Below, piece by piece: positions 1 through 7,588 of a DNA stretch of 22,499 nt. The notes beneath the pieces were generated by a model. It had not been told where the DNA came from and ran no database searches. It worked only from the letters and a program-made list of their open reading frames with translations. The position numbers and the translations under genes were made by a program. How positions within the stretch are numbered: position 1 is the stretch's first letter; every line of letters begins with the position of its first letter. This stretch comes from Avisuccinivibrio sp964424565 (lineage in GTDB: Bacteria; Pseudomonadota; Gammaproteobacteria; Enterobacterales; Succinivibrionaceae): contig CAYRIZ010000032.1 of assembly GCA_964424565.1 (NCBI GenBank), positions 1 to 22,499 of the forward strand, given 5' to 3'.

Positions 1-39
1 GCCAGGCTCTGCCTTTTTCGTCGTCCCCGTCAGGGAACG

Positions 40-96
40 GGTGCCTATTCTAAGCGCTTTTTTACCCTTGTCAAACCTTTTTTAAAAATTTTTTGG
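40..96 (-). promoter_or_regulatory. Strong leftward sigma70 promoter with UP-like tract (stable-RNA type)
   Basis: Read on the minus strand, a perfect -35 TTGACA (69-74) is followed after 16 bases by -10 TAGAAT (47-52). Directly upstream lie A and T runs (about 75-96) like the UP element of rRNA promoters. The bases after the -10 (AGGCACCC) form a GC-rich discriminator typical of stringently controlled stable-RNA promoters. Transcription would start near base 40 and run out of the left edge. The short leader can form a CCCGT/ACGGG hairpin (about 26-40). A tRNA or rRNA operon to the left is inferred. A second weaker -10-like GATATATC near 131-138 could be a tandem promoter. Confidence 0.65.
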
Positions 97-280
97 TGCA
101 GCTGCACTGCCTGAGGGCGCAAAAGCGCAGATATATCGCGTTTTTGGGGCAGGAAAATCTCAGAAAATTTTTAAAAAAGCCGGGACGGATTCCCACTTCC
201 GTCTGACCTGCTGCCGCCGCACTGAGCTTAGCTGAGGATTTCTGCCGTGCGGTTATTTCCTGTATTTCAGGCCTATGTGC

Positions 281-314
281 TTGATCCCAGAGGCTTTTTT
301 TGCCTTAAGATCAA
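281..314. repeat. Inverted repeat upstream of the MFS gene
   Basis: TTGATC (281-286) pairs with GATCAA (309-314), and inside it AGGC (291-294) pairs with GCCT (302-305) around a loop of seven T. It sits about 65 bases before the MFS start, so it may be an operator or leader hairpin. The arms are too far apart for a standard FNR site. The rest of 100-377 shows A/T-rich blocks but no gene. Confidence 0.3.
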
Positions 315-377
315 CACTGTGAAACATCTGCAGCAGCTTTTTGTCTGTTTGGTTGCTGATTTGAAGGAACTTCGGTC

Positions 378-1748
378 ATGGATTTACTGCTTATCACTGC
401 CGTCTGTCTGACGCAGTTTTGTACTTCTTTTATGGGCAGCTCGCTGAATGTGGCTGTAGCTGCTCTGGCCTCTGATTTTGGCGTGGAGCCGCAGAGCATT
501 ACCTGGGTGATCAATTTGTTCACCACCATGTGCGCTGCCTTTCTGCTGTGTGCCACCGCCGTAGCCGAGCGTTTTGGTTACCGGCGGACCTATTCCACCG
601 GTCTGGCGCTGGCCGCCACCTCCTGCCTGCTGATGGCCTTGTGCCCTAATTATGAACTGATGCTTATAGGCCGGGCCCTGCAGGGTCTGGTGTTTTCCCT
701 GATTTTCTGTACTTCCTTTGCCATATTGGTATCCAATATCTCCAAGGAAAAGCGGGCTGTGGGCATAGGGCTGGCCACCGCCTCGGTGTACTGCGGTCTG
801 TCGCTTTCACCGGTGATTGCCGGTCTGGTTATAGATTTCTTCTCCTGGCGCGGCATTTTCTTGATCGCCGCCTGCGGTCTGTCCACAGCCTTTAAGCTGT
901 CCTGCCGCATTAAAAAGGATGAGCCGCAGTTCAAACGCACCAAGTTTTTTGATCTGAGCCTGAGCTTTGCCGGCCTCTTCATGATCCTGATTTCCCTGTC
1001 GCTGCTGTCCTTCGGCAACATAGTGCTGGTGCTCAGTGCTGTGGGTGTGCTGACCTTTGCCTATTTCCTGCTGCGCCAGAGCCGGCAGAAAAATCCGCTG
1101 CTGTCGGTGACGCTGTTTAGGGACAATCAGGATCTGCGCTGGGCCCTGGTGGCTTCCTATTTCAACTACATGTCCAATTTCTCGCTGACCTTTCTGCTGG
1201 CCCTGCACATTCAGTACGTGCTCGGCCTGTCCGCTTCCATGACCGGCATTCTGCTGCTCATTCAGCCGATCACCATGATGCTGCTGTCAGTGTTTTCAGG
1301 CAAACTATCGGCCATTATCAATGTGCAGGTCATGACCTTAATCGGCATGGCTCTGATTACCCTGGCCTTTGTGATGCTGGCTTTTTTAAATGCCGACTCT
1401 TCCCTGATCTACATGCTGAGCGGACAGTTCATTTGCGGTGTGGGCTTTGGTCTGTTTTCCGCGCCCAATACCAATATAGTGATGAGCTCAGTGCAGAAGG
1501 AAAAATTCGCCCTGGTTTCCGCCCTGCAGTCACTGACGCGCACTGCCGGTCAGGCCAGCTCCATGGCTGCCGCCACCTGGCTGCTGACCCACTTCATAGA
1601 TACGGCAGTAGGCAGCTCTTTGTATATCAGTGAGCTGTCGGGAGCTATTTCCTTTATCTTTATAGTTTCCGCCGCCGCGGGCATGGCGGGCTGCGCTGCC
1701 TGTGCCCTGGGGCTGACCAGCCGCAGAAAGAAGAAGCTGGAGCAGTAA
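378..1748 (+). CDS. MFS drug/metabolite exporter, DHA2 (EmrB/QacA) type
   Basis: This 456-residue integral inner-membrane protein is a proton-coupled exporter by family; its substrate cannot be read from the sequence. Seen: hydrophobic segments along the whole length, a first segment followed by NVAVAALASDFG as in DHA2 carriers, a motif A-like AERFGYRRTYS after the second segment (about residues 64-74), GRALQG in the fourth, and a motif C-like stretch SLSPVIAGLV followed by FSWRGIF near residues 137-155. The C-terminus is a basic SRRKKKLEQ tail. The ATG has an AAGGAA ribosome-binding site about 9 bases upstream. The gene stands alone and converges on a LacI-family gene; control by that repressor is possible but not shown, because no clear operator lies in front of it. 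Confidence 0.85.
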   Translation: MDLLLITAVCLTQFCTSFMGSSLNVAVAALASDFGVEPQSITWVINLFTTMCAAFLLCATAVAERFGYRRTYSTGLALAATSCLLMALCPNYELMLIGRALQGLVFSLIFCTSFAILVSNISKEKRAVGIGLATASVYCGLSLSPVIAGLVIDFFSWRGIFLIAACGLSTAFKLSCRIKKDEPQFKRTKFFDLSLSFAGLFMILISLSLLSFGNIVLVLSAVGVLTFAYFLLRQSRQKNPLLSVTLFRDNQDLRWALVASYFNYMSNFSLTFLLALHIQYVLGLSASMTGILLLIQPITMMLLSVFSGKLSAIINVQVMTLIGMALITLAFVMLAFLNADSSLIYMLSGQFICGVGFGLFSAPNTNIVMSSVQKEKFALVSALQSLTRTAGQASSMAAATWLLTHFIDTAVGSSLYISELSGAISFIFIVSAAAGMAGCAACALGLTSRRKKKLEQ

Positions 1749-1854
1749 GTCAGGCGTACCACCCCGGAGTTGTGGCCGTACCAAAGCCGCCGGCGCGGAG
1801 CGCTGGTCTGTGTCTCCGGGATGGAAAGAGCAAAGAGCAAAAGGCTGAGCGTCT

Positions 1855-1874
1855 GAGCGCCGGGATCAGCGCTC
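1855..1874 (-). terminator. Possible weak terminator of the LacI gene
   Basis: GAGCGC (1855-1860) and GCGCTC (1869-1874) form a 6-bp stem across the stop codon of the LacI-family gene. The minus strand downstream reads CAGCCTTTTGCTCTTTG, a broken T tract. A second inverted pair, CCCGGAG/CTCCGGG (1763-1769 and 1814-1820), lies in the same convergent gap and could serve the MFS gene, but it has no T run. Confidence 0.25.
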
Positions 1875-2906
1875 GAAATGATTTTTGATTTTGATGATGC
1901 TGTCCACTATATAGTCGGGAGCTCCAGCTACGGGCAGCTGCTGGCGCACCAGGCATTCATGCAGCTTTTTAATGGCCTGATAGCCCTGAGTGCGCGGCTC
2001 CTGGCAGATCACAAAATCTATGATATCGCCCTTGACCAGCTCACGGGTGGTATAGATTTCATCACAGGCAATCACAAAGCGCCTGACATCGCGCCTGGCT
2101 ATGATGGCAGCACCCAGGCCGCTTACTCCCGAGCCGGTCACCATATAGACGCAGTTGATTTCCGGGCAGGAGGCAAAAGCCTGCATGCTGTTTTGCTGCG
2201 TGATGATGTCATTGTCCATGCCTTCTATGATCTGCTCTACTTTGTAGTCTATTTTGCGCTTGTCCAGCTCTGCCAGAAACCCCTGTACTCTGGCCTTGTG
2301 GCCGGCATGTTCCTTAAGGCCCATCACTATAAGCAGGCGCAGCTGTTTGCCCTGAGAGCATTTGTCCAGCATACCGGCGGCGATCTGGCCGGAGCGGTAG
2401 TAATCAGGTCCCACAAAGCAGAGTTTGCGCGCCTGCGGAATATCATTGTTGATGAGCACCACCGGCATGGACTCATCGCTTAACTGATCTATTTTGGCCC
2501 TGATGCGATCGTCATTTACCGTACACAGGGCAAAAGCCCGGCAGCCGCGCTGCTTGAGCTCATCTATGGCCTGCAGATGTTCATCTACATTCCAGCCTTC
2601 TTTTTCAATCAGCAGTATATCCAGCCCCAGATCCTTGAATTCCTGATAGGCATTGTCTATACCGCGTTTGATTTCATCGAAAAAAGGAGAATTGATGGAG
2701 GGCAGCATGATGCCTATGCGGCAGAGGTTTTTTTGCGCAGATAAGGCTTTGCCGGCGCGGTTGGGCACATAACCCAAGGCCTGGGCCAGCTGCTTAATCT
2801 TATCGGAGGTGGCTGCACTTACCTCTTCCTTATTATTCAGAGCGCGGGATACTGTACCTACAGACATCCCGGAGGCTTTAGCCAAGTCTTTTAAAGTAAC
2901 AGCCAT
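1866..2906 (-). CDS. LacI-family transcriptional repressor
   Basis: A 346-residue sugar-responsive DNA-binding regulator. The N-terminus (VTLKDLAKASGMSVGTVSRALNN, about residues 3-25) is a classic LacI helix-turn-helix, followed by the hinge sequence YVPNRAGKALSAQ. From about residue 60 (IGIMLPSINSPFFDEIKRGID) to the end it matches a periplasmic-binding-protein-like effector domain that binds a sugar or related ligand. I chose ATG 2906 (MAVTLKDLAK) over a TTG 21 bases upstream because the family starts right at the helix-turn-helix and GGGGTG precedes the ATG. A LacI-type operator about 40 bases upstream suggests autoregulation. No sugar-utilisation gene is adjacent on this strand, so the ligand and main targets are unknown. 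Confidence 0.9.
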   Translation of the reverse strand: MAVTLKDLAKASGMSVGTVSRALNNKEEVSAATSDKIKQLAQALGYVPNRAGKALSAQKNLCRIGIMLPSINSPFFDEIKRGIDNAYQEFKDLGLDILLIEKEGWNVDEHLQAIDELKQRGCRAFALCTVNDDRIRAKIDQLSDESMPVVLINNDIPQARKLCFVGPDYYRSGQIAAGMLDKCSQGKQLRLLIVMGLKEHAGHKARVQGFLAELDKRKIDYKVEQIIEGMDNDIITQQNSMQAFASCPEINCVYMVTGSGVSGLGAAIIARRDVRRFVIACDEIYTTRELVKGDIIDFVICQEPRTQGYQAIKKLHECLVRQQLPVAGAPDYIVDSIIKIKNHFER

Positions 2907-2936
2907 ATTGCACCCCGCCTTAGTCAACCTGATTTA

Positions 2937-3079
2937 CTGAAAAACTTGTAAACGTTTGCGCGTAATTTCAGTTTAAACAATTTGGCGTAATTTGCAGTGT
3001 CGAACCTCAAAAACTTTGAGCTTCCTCAATATTGTGCAAAAAATCTGCTGAAAAACTTGCAGTCCGGCCGGCGTAATTT
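2937..3079. repeat. Duplicated 32-bp module in the repressor's upstream region
   Basis: CTGAAAAACTTG followed by 11 variable bases and GCGTAATTT occurs twice with identical inner spacing, at 2937-2968 and 3048-3079, 111 bases apart. A third GGCGTAATTT lies at 2984-2993. The LacI-type operator fills the variable part of the first copy. Between the copies are a CTCAAA/TTTGAG inverted repeat (3006-3020) and CAATATTG. The gap 2907-3246 otherwise holds no gene, only TTGCGCAA (3086-3093) and the terminator of the acetyltransferase gene. Confidence 0.5.
2947..2960. promoter_or_regulatory. LacI-type operator, probably autoregulatory
   Basis: TGTAAACGTTTGCG is a near palindrome with the central CG typical of LacI/CcpA-class operators (core TAAACGTTT). 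It lies about 40 bases upstream of the repressor start, where an autoregulatory site is expected. Assignment to this repressor is inference. Confidence 0.5.
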
Positions 3080-3194
3080 ACATCATTGCGCAACAATTAA
3101 TCAAAAGGCACATTTCCCGCCGCAAAGCCCGGGAATTTAACCGCTGCCGCGCAGAATAAGGCAGGATTGAAGGGATTGAAGGATGCGGAAAAGG

Positions 3195-3221
3195 AGGAAA
3201 TCCCCTGCCTGCAGGCAGGGG
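3195..3221 (-). terminator. Terminator-like perfect palindrome after the lpxK-kdsB-GNAT operon
   Basis: CCCCTGCCTGCAGGCAGGGG (3202-3221) is a perfect 20-bp palindrome starting 25 bases past the acetyltransferase stop. On the minus strand it is followed by ATTTCCTCCTTTTCC, a pyrimidine-rich but imperfect U tract. A hairpin terminator closing the operon is the simplest reading; a dimeric protein-binding site is the alternative. Confidence 0.55.
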
Positions 3222-3246
3222 TAAGGAACCAAAGGTCAGGCGCAGA

Positions 3247-3813
3247 TCATATACTGCCTGCAGCCTTGAGCTGCTCGTACTGCTCGCGCTTTAAGGCGTA
3301 AACCACATGCGGCAGGTTAAAGCCGCGGTAGTGTTTGACTATCTCGCCCATACGGGTAAAACCTATGCGCTCGGCCACCTTTTGTGAAGGCAGATTGTTG
3401 TCGCGGATCTGACAGCACACCAGGGGAGCCTGCAGTACCTCAAAGGCATAATCGCGGGCGGCGGCCGCGGCCTCCGCGGCATAGCCATGTTTCCAGAAGC
3501 GGCGGCTTAGAAGATAGCCCACCTCATGCACCAGCCGGCCCTCAAATTCCTGCATGGTCACCCCGCACTGGCCCACAAAATCCCCACTGTCCTTGACAAT
3601 CAGGGCATTGAGTCCAAAGCCGGTCTGCCGGTAATTTTCCTGCTGCCGGTGCAGCCAGCTTTTGACCATCATATCCGAGAAGGCGCCTTCATAGGCGGCC
3701 ATTACTTCAGGATCCTGCAGCTGCTCTTTGATATGGTCCAAATCGTCTGCGGTCAGCTCACGGGCATACAGCCTGGCGCTTTCAAAAACCACGCCGTTCA
3801 ATTTATGCTTCAC
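3247..3813 (-). CDS. GNAT-family N-acetyltransferase (RimJ/RimL type)
   Basis: A 188-residue cytoplasmic acetyltransferase that moves an acetyl group from acetyl-CoA to an amine. The fold is clear: ESARLYARELTADDLDHI near the N-terminus, GYLLSRRFWKHGYAAEAA (about residues 97-114) as the acetyl-CoA-binding motif, then IRDNNLPSQKVAERIGFTRMGEI, the usual N-x-x-S-x-K-v-x-E-k-x-G-F signature of RimL-like enzymes. The target could be a ribosomal protein, an antibiotic or a small metabolite and is not predictable. It starts at GTG inside the 3' end of kdsB, overlapping by 11 bases, so translation is likely coupled. Placement in an LPS operon could mean a sugar-nucleotide substrate, but nothing in the protein shows that. 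Confidence 0.85.
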   Translation of the reverse strand: MKHKLNGVVFESARLYARELTADDLDHIKEQLQDPEVMAAYEGAFSDMMVKSWLHRQQENYRQTGFGLNALIVKDSGDFVGQCGVTMQEFEGRLVHEVGYLLSRRFWKHGYAAEAAAAARDYAFEVLQAPLVCCQIRDNNLPSQKVAERIGFTRMGEIVKHYRGFNLPHVVYALKREQYEQLKAAGSI

Positions 3814-4564
3814 CGTGCTCTTTTAAGTACTGATTGACGCGCTCGAGATCTTCGGGTGTATCCACTCCGGTCTCCGGATGCTCCAGGGTTACGCCCACGG
3901 CTATCTTCAGGCCGTGCTGCAGGACGCGCAGCTGCTCCAGCGACTCGGCCAGCTCGTTTTCCTGCTGCTCCCAGGCCGTAAATTTGAGCACGGTGCCGGC
4001 ACGGTAGGCATAAATGCCCACATGATGGTAATGCGGGAAGGCAGGATCCTTGCCTTCCTTGAAGTTGTCGCGCTCATAAGGTATGGGAGCGCGGGAGAAG
4101 TACATGGCATAGCCCTGATTGTTGAAGACTACCTTGACGCAGTTGGGATCGAATACGTCTGCCTTGTTGTCAATCTCAAAGCACAATGTGGACATGTCCG
4201 CATCCTTCTCCACCAGCAGGCGGGCGGCCATGTCTATATGACCGGGATTGATGAGCGGCTCATCGCCCTGAATATTGACTATGATGTCATCTTCCTGCAG
4301 ACCGCGGCTTCTGATCATTTCGGCTATGCGGTCAGTACCGCATTTGGCATCCTTGGAGGTCATGCACACTTCCACGCCGGAGAGGCCTTCCAGGCAGGCG
4401 GCGATCTTTTCATCATCTATACAGGCGATCACGCGCACGGCATCGCTCTTTAAAGCCTGCATGCACACCCGGCGAATCAGCGGTATACCCCCTACCAGAG
4501 CCAGCGGCTTGTTGGGCAGTCTGGTGGAGGACAGGCGTGAAGGAATGGCTACTATATAAGACAT
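3803..4564 (-). CDS. kdsB: 3-deoxy-manno-octulosonate cytidylyltransferase (CMP-Kdo synthetase)
   Basis: KdsB activates Kdo with CTP to give CMP-Kdo, the donor for the inner core of lipopolysaccharide, in the cytoplasm. Seen: the N-terminal nucleotide-binding loop IPSRLSSTRLPNKPL (residues 7-21), CIDDE (48-52), the MTSKDAKCGTDRIAE stretch (68-82), NIQGDEPLI (97-105) with metal-binding Asp101, and the late YAYRAG and SLEQLRVLQHG blocks. Length 253 residues matches the family. A ribosome-binding site AAGGAG lies 5 bases before the ATG and overlaps the lpxK stop, so the two genes are co-transcribed and probably coupled. In E. coli a small gene separates lpxK and kdsB; here they abut. Confidence 0.97.
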   Translation of the reverse strand: MSYIVAIPSRLSSTRLPNKPLALVGGIPLIRRVCMQALKSDAVRVIACIDDEKIAACLEGLSGVEVCMTSKDAKCGTDRIAEMIRSRGLQEDDIIVNIQGDEPLINPGHIDMAARLLVEKDADMSTLCFEIDNKADVFDPNCVKVVFNNQGYAMYFSRAPIPYERDNFKEGKDPAFPHYHHVGIYAYRAGTVLKFTAWEQQENELAESLEQLRVLQHGLKIAVGVTLEHPETGVDTPEDLERVNQYLKEHGEA

Positions 4565-4573
4565 ATTTTCTCC

Positions 4574-5608
4574 TTATTTGGACTGCAGGTGCTGCTGTCG
4601 TCCGGCACGCAGTTCAATTTTGCTGTGGGCGGCTTTGATCAAATTTTCCACATCATCATAAAAAGAAGGGGCCAGTAAAGCCTCTACATTAAGCACAAAA
4701 ACATTGGGCATGCCGCGGCCGTCATATTTTACAGCGTCCTTGGCGGTCATGACCACCGGCCGTACGGCAGCGGCGGCGCGGATCTTCTCCACAGCCATGC
4801 GCCCGTGATCTGATACGTGCAGCACGCTTTCTATGGTATAGCCGCAGTCCTCCAGGGTTTTATAAAAACGGCCGGGATTGCCTATGCCGGCCAGCGCGGT
4901 CACCCCGCAGCCCCGGGGCAGGACGCGGGGCTCCTCGCGATCCAGCGGCTGCGGCGGCAGCGGATGCAGCATCATGGTATTGCGCCCTATTTTGGAAACG
5001 GCACCGTTGATCACCACTGTATTGACGCTTTTGAGGCGCCACAGGCCCTCGCGCAGCGGTCCGGCCGGCAGCATTAATTTGTTGCCGAACATGCGGGATC
5101 CGTCCACCACGGCAATTTCCACATCGCGATCCATGGAATAGTGCTGCAGGCCGTCATCTGAGATGATCACATCTACCCCCAGATCAGCCAGATACTGGGC
5201 GCCGCGCTCGCGTTTGGGATCGATCACCACTTCCACCCCGGTCTCATGCCGGATTAAGTAAGGCTCATCCCCGCACTGTCCGGCTGTGCATTCATCAGTC
5301 AGCCGGAAGGGAAAGCTGCTGCAGTCGGCCTTGTAGCCGCGGGATACCAGGCCGGGATTGAAGCCGCGCCGCTGCAGTTCCTTAATCAGGGCTATGCACA
5401 AAGGTGTTTTGCCGCTGCCGCCGGCAGCCAGTCCGCCCACTACCACCACCGGCACCAGCGGGGCTGTACTTTTTAAAATACCGTTACGGTACAGCATTCT
5501 TCTGAAGGCGGAGACAAAGGCAAAAATCCAGGAAAAAGGCCGTAAAGGCAGGGACAGGAGCCAGGCAGCAGGGCTCTTTTCATACCAGATTTTATCTATT
5601 AAAGACAT
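4574..5608 (-). CDS. lpxK: Tetraacyldisaccharide 4'-kinase
   Basis: LpxK phosphorylates the 4' position of the lipid A disaccharide using ATP at the inner face of the inner membrane. The 344-residue protein begins MSLIDKIWYEKSPAAWLL, with a hydrophobic N-terminal segment (about 13-35) for membrane association. Walker A is GGLAAGGSGKTPL (58-70), followed by GLVSRGY; later come SDDGLQHY and the C-terminal VMTAKDAVKY. I chose ATG 5608 over an ATG 48 bases upstream because GAGGAG sits 5 bases before it and family members start at this point. It heads the lpxK-kdsB-GNAT operon. msbA, often directly upstream of lpxK, is absent here. Confidence 0.95.
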   Translation of the reverse strand: MSLIDKIWYEKSPAAWLLSLPLRPFSWIFAFVSAFRRMLYRNGILKSTAPLVPVVVVGGLAAGGSGKTPLCIALIKELQRRGFNPGLVSRGYKADCSSFPFRLTDECTAGQCGDEPYLIRHETGVEVVIDPKRERGAQYLADLGVDVIISDDGLQHYSMDRDVEIAVVDGSRMFGNKLMLPAGPLREGLWRLKSVNTVVINGAVSKIGRNTMMLHPLPPQPLDREEPRVLPRGCGVTALAGIGNPGRFYKTLEDCGYTIESVLHVSDHGRMAVEKIRAAAAVRPVVMTAKDAVKYDGRGMPNVFVLNVEALLAPSFYDDVENLIKAAHSKIELRAGRQQHLQSK

Positions 5609-5643
5609 AAAACTCCTCAAAAAGCTTTTCCAGGACAAATGCC

Positions 5644-5672
5644 ATTGTAGCCACAAATGCTGCTGATTTAAA
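5644..5672 (-). promoter_or_regulatory. Possible sigma70 promoter of lpxK
   Basis: On the minus strand TTTAAA (5667-5672) and TACAAT (5644-5649) are 17 bases apart; the -10 matches five of six consensus bases and the -35 four of six. Transcription would start about 30 bases before the lpxK ATG, directly after the trb terminator hairpin. Confidence 0.35.
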
Positions 5673-5705
5673 AGTTTTGCCCCGCAAAACCCTGCCGCAA
5701 GCAGG
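5670..5705 (-). terminator. Terminator region after the trb operon
   Basis: GTTTTGC-CCC-GCAAAAC (5674-5690) is a perfect 7-bp hairpin followed on the minus strand by TTTT (5670-5673). A second small hairpin CCTGC/GCAGG (5691-5705) sits just before it, and the outer sequences TTAAAAGTTTTGCC and GGCAAAAACTTTAA can pair in a larger alternative structure. It lies 110-145 bases past the trbL stop and just before lpxK. Confidence 0.5.
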
Positions 5706-5813
5706 CAAAAACTTTAATTTTTTCACATTTTTTATAGCCATTTTCATTGGGCACTGCAGGGCAGAATAGTGCTGCCTCCGCCCCTGGGACTATAGTCTGC
5801 AGTGTCCGGCCTT

Positions 5814-6794
5814 TCAGCGGCGGCGGCCGGATGATCCGCTGCTGAAGGCTTTGCGGATCGGGGCGGCAGGCAGATTGATCTCGGCTATAAAGCCGCGGAA
5901 GATGCCGCTGCTGCGGCCTGAGCCGTCAAAGCCGGAAATCAGCGAGCCCACCATGGCCGGCAGTACCCTGGAGGTGGACCACAGCAGCACGGCGCACAGC
6001 AGCAGTACTCCCTGCGTGCTGAAGCTGGTGGTGCCCACACTTTCAATATATTCGGACAGGCGGTCCATGGCGGAAATGCCTACATTGCAGATCAGGATCA
6101 TGGTCATCAGCTCCAGCCCGGTGGCTATGATGAGCTGCAGATAATTGACGGCAAACTGCCTGGTAAAGGACAGCGCTCCAAAACCCAGCACAAATACTCC
6201 CACCACGCAGAGAATATAGGAAGACAGATACAGCACCAGACAGCCGGCCACCACCCCGAAGAGAATGAAGTCAAAAATGATGAGAGTAAGCGACATGGTC
6301 AGCATACTGATGGATATGGCCGATTCCGTACGGCTGACCGAGCGCAGTACGGCCACGGTGACATCTATGATGCGGTCGGCCAGTTCAGCCGGCCCGCCGC
6401 CGCTGCGGGAAGTCAGGGAGGTCAGGGAATTGATCACCTCAGCTCCTATCTGCGCGCCGTTGAGCAGCAGAAAATAAAAGACTCCTATAATGATGACAAA
6501 ACGCACCAGCACGGCCACAAAAGCCTGCAGATCACCGTCCTTGAAGATCAGCTTGATGCCGTTGACCACTATGGCCACGCTGCACAAGATCCAAAACAGC
6601 CGCGTGGCGGCGCTTTGTATGTCTGCCGCCACCCGGCTGGTTTCAGCCTCAAAAAGCTCCACTGAGGTCTTCACAATACCCTGCTGCAGCAGCAGGCCGA
6701 AATCCTGACTGTCCGCCGCCCAGGCAGCCGGGGCGCAGAGCAGACCAAGCAGCATCAGGGCGTACCACCAGGCCGCTGAAACTTTAATCTGCAC
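5814..6794 (-). CDS. trbL: P-type conjugative transfer protein TrbL (VirB6-like)
   Basis: TrbL is the polytopic inner-membrane channel component of the type IV secretion system. The 326-residue product has a signal-like N-terminus ending APAAWAADS (cleavage near residue 26) and about five or six later hydrophobic segments, including FWILCSVAIVVNGIKLIF, FVIIIGVFYFLLL and MSLTLIIFDFILFGVVAGCL. It ends in a basic SGSSGRRR tail. I chose GTG 6794 because AAGGAGG lies 8 bases upstream; the longer frame to 6920 would add 42 residues overlapping trbJ. It follows trbJ by 13 bases with no room for trbK. It is shorter than RP4 TrbL (roughly 530 residues from memory), mainly lacking the long C-terminal part, so it is closer to VirB6 in size. 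Confidence 0.85.
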   Translation of the reverse strand: MQIKVSAAWWYALMLLGLLCAPAAWAADSQDFGLLLQQGIVKTSVELFEAETSRVAADIQSAATRLFWILCSVAIVVNGIKLIFKDGDLQAFVAVLVRFVIIIGVFYFLLLNGAQIGAEVINSLTSLTSRSGGGPAELADRIIDVTVAVLRSVSRTESAISISMLTMSLTLIIFDFILFGVVAGCLVLYLSSYILCVVGVFVLGFGALSFTRQFAVNYLQLIIATGLELMTMILICNVGISAMDRLSEYIESVGTTSFSTQGVLLLCAVLLWSTSRVLPAMVGSLISGFDGSGRSSGIFRGFIAEINLPAAPIRKAFSSGSSGRRR

Positions 6795-6807
6795 TTGAGG
6801 TTCCTCC

Positions 6808-7584
6808 TTAGTTGAATGAGGTGGGCAGAGTGAGATCCACATGGCTTTCCCCGGGATAATCACCCTTGTCGGCAAAAGCCTCCTGCCTGGCCTGCTGGGC
6901 CTGACGGGTGGCGGCTTCATTTAATTGATCCCGACTGATCAGCTCAATGAGCTGCGCACTTTGCGCATTGAGCTCAATCAGCGAGGAAGCGGTTTCGGCA
7001 TTGATCTTGGAGAGATTGTCCAGTAGATCGGCATGTCCCTCCACCTTGACTGCCTCGCTTTTGAGGCTTTTGAGCAGCTCGGTCTTGCGCTGCAGGTTCT
7101 GCAGCTGCTGCTGCGCATTTTGTGCCGCACCCTGACTGGCGGTAATCACATTTTCATCTATGAGCTTGAAATAGCGGTCAAAGCTGCAGCTGCTGTTTTG
7201 TTTGAGGCAGTACAGCCAGGCATCGGTGGTTTTCATGGAACTAAAAAAAGAAGCCGCTTTTTCGTACTCCTGCCACAGGGACTGCACGGCATAAAGCTGC
7301 GTCAGACTGGAGTCGAACACGCTGCTTACCGTCGACCAGCTGCTCTGCTGATTGAGCGCGGAATTGACGGCAGTCAGATCATTGGCCCGCTGCAGCTGCT
7401 GCAGCTGTTCAATCTGCTTTTGATTGTCTATGCCCCACTGCTCTATGGTGGCAATTTTCTGCACCACCATTTCCGTCAGATTGGAAGCATCAAATACCGG
7501 CAGTCCTGATGCCAGGGCCGGTACCCCCAGGAAGCTGAACATCAGTACAGCCGCTGCATATAATTTGTTTGCAGTTTGCATCAT
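6808..7584 (-). CDS. trbJ: P-type conjugative transfer protein TrbJ (VirB5-like)
   Basis: TrbJ is a secreted periplasmic protein, equivalent to the VirB5 minor pilus component or tip adhesin. About 258 residues: a signal peptide ending GVPALASG (cleavage near 26), then a long helical, Gln-rich region including QKQIEQLQQLQRANDL and NAQQQLQNLQRKTELLKSLK, which suits the coiled-coil VirB5 fold. Two cysteines (LYCLKQNSSCSF) may form a disulfide. The start is uncertain among TTG 7587, ATG 7584 and ATG 7581. The best Shine-Dalgarno (GGAGGGAGG) lies about 15 bases upstream inside a hairpin. A trbK lipoprotein gene for entry exclusion, which follows trbJ in RP4, is missing. Confidence 0.85.
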   Translation of the reverse strand: MMQTANKLYAAAVLMFSFLGVPALASGLPVFDASNLTEMVVQKIATIEQWGIDNQKQIEQLQQLQRANDLTAVNSALNQQSSWSTVSSVFDSSLTQLYAVQSLWQEYEKAASFFSSMKTTDAWLYCLKQNSSCSFDRYFKLIDENVITASQGAAQNAQQQLQNLQRKTELLKSLKSEAVKVEGHADLLDNLSKINAETASSLIELNAQSAQLIELISRDQLNEAATRQAQQARQEAFADKGDYPGESHVDLTLPTSFN

Positions 7585-7588
7585 CAAT

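Noticed and set aside
1801..1845. Similarity of GGATGGAAAGA here to the same string near 18495
   Set aside because: Only 11 bases match exactly and flanks differ; too short to call a repeat family.
1878..2483. A 201-codon rightward frame antisense to the LacI-family gene
   Set aside because: It is the complement of a gene with clear family motifs, and it has no ribosome-binding site or recognisable domain.
378..2906. The MFS gene and LacI-family gene as a regulator-target pair
   Set aside because: They converge, and no LacI-type operator was found before the MFS gene, so the pairing is not supported beyond proximity.
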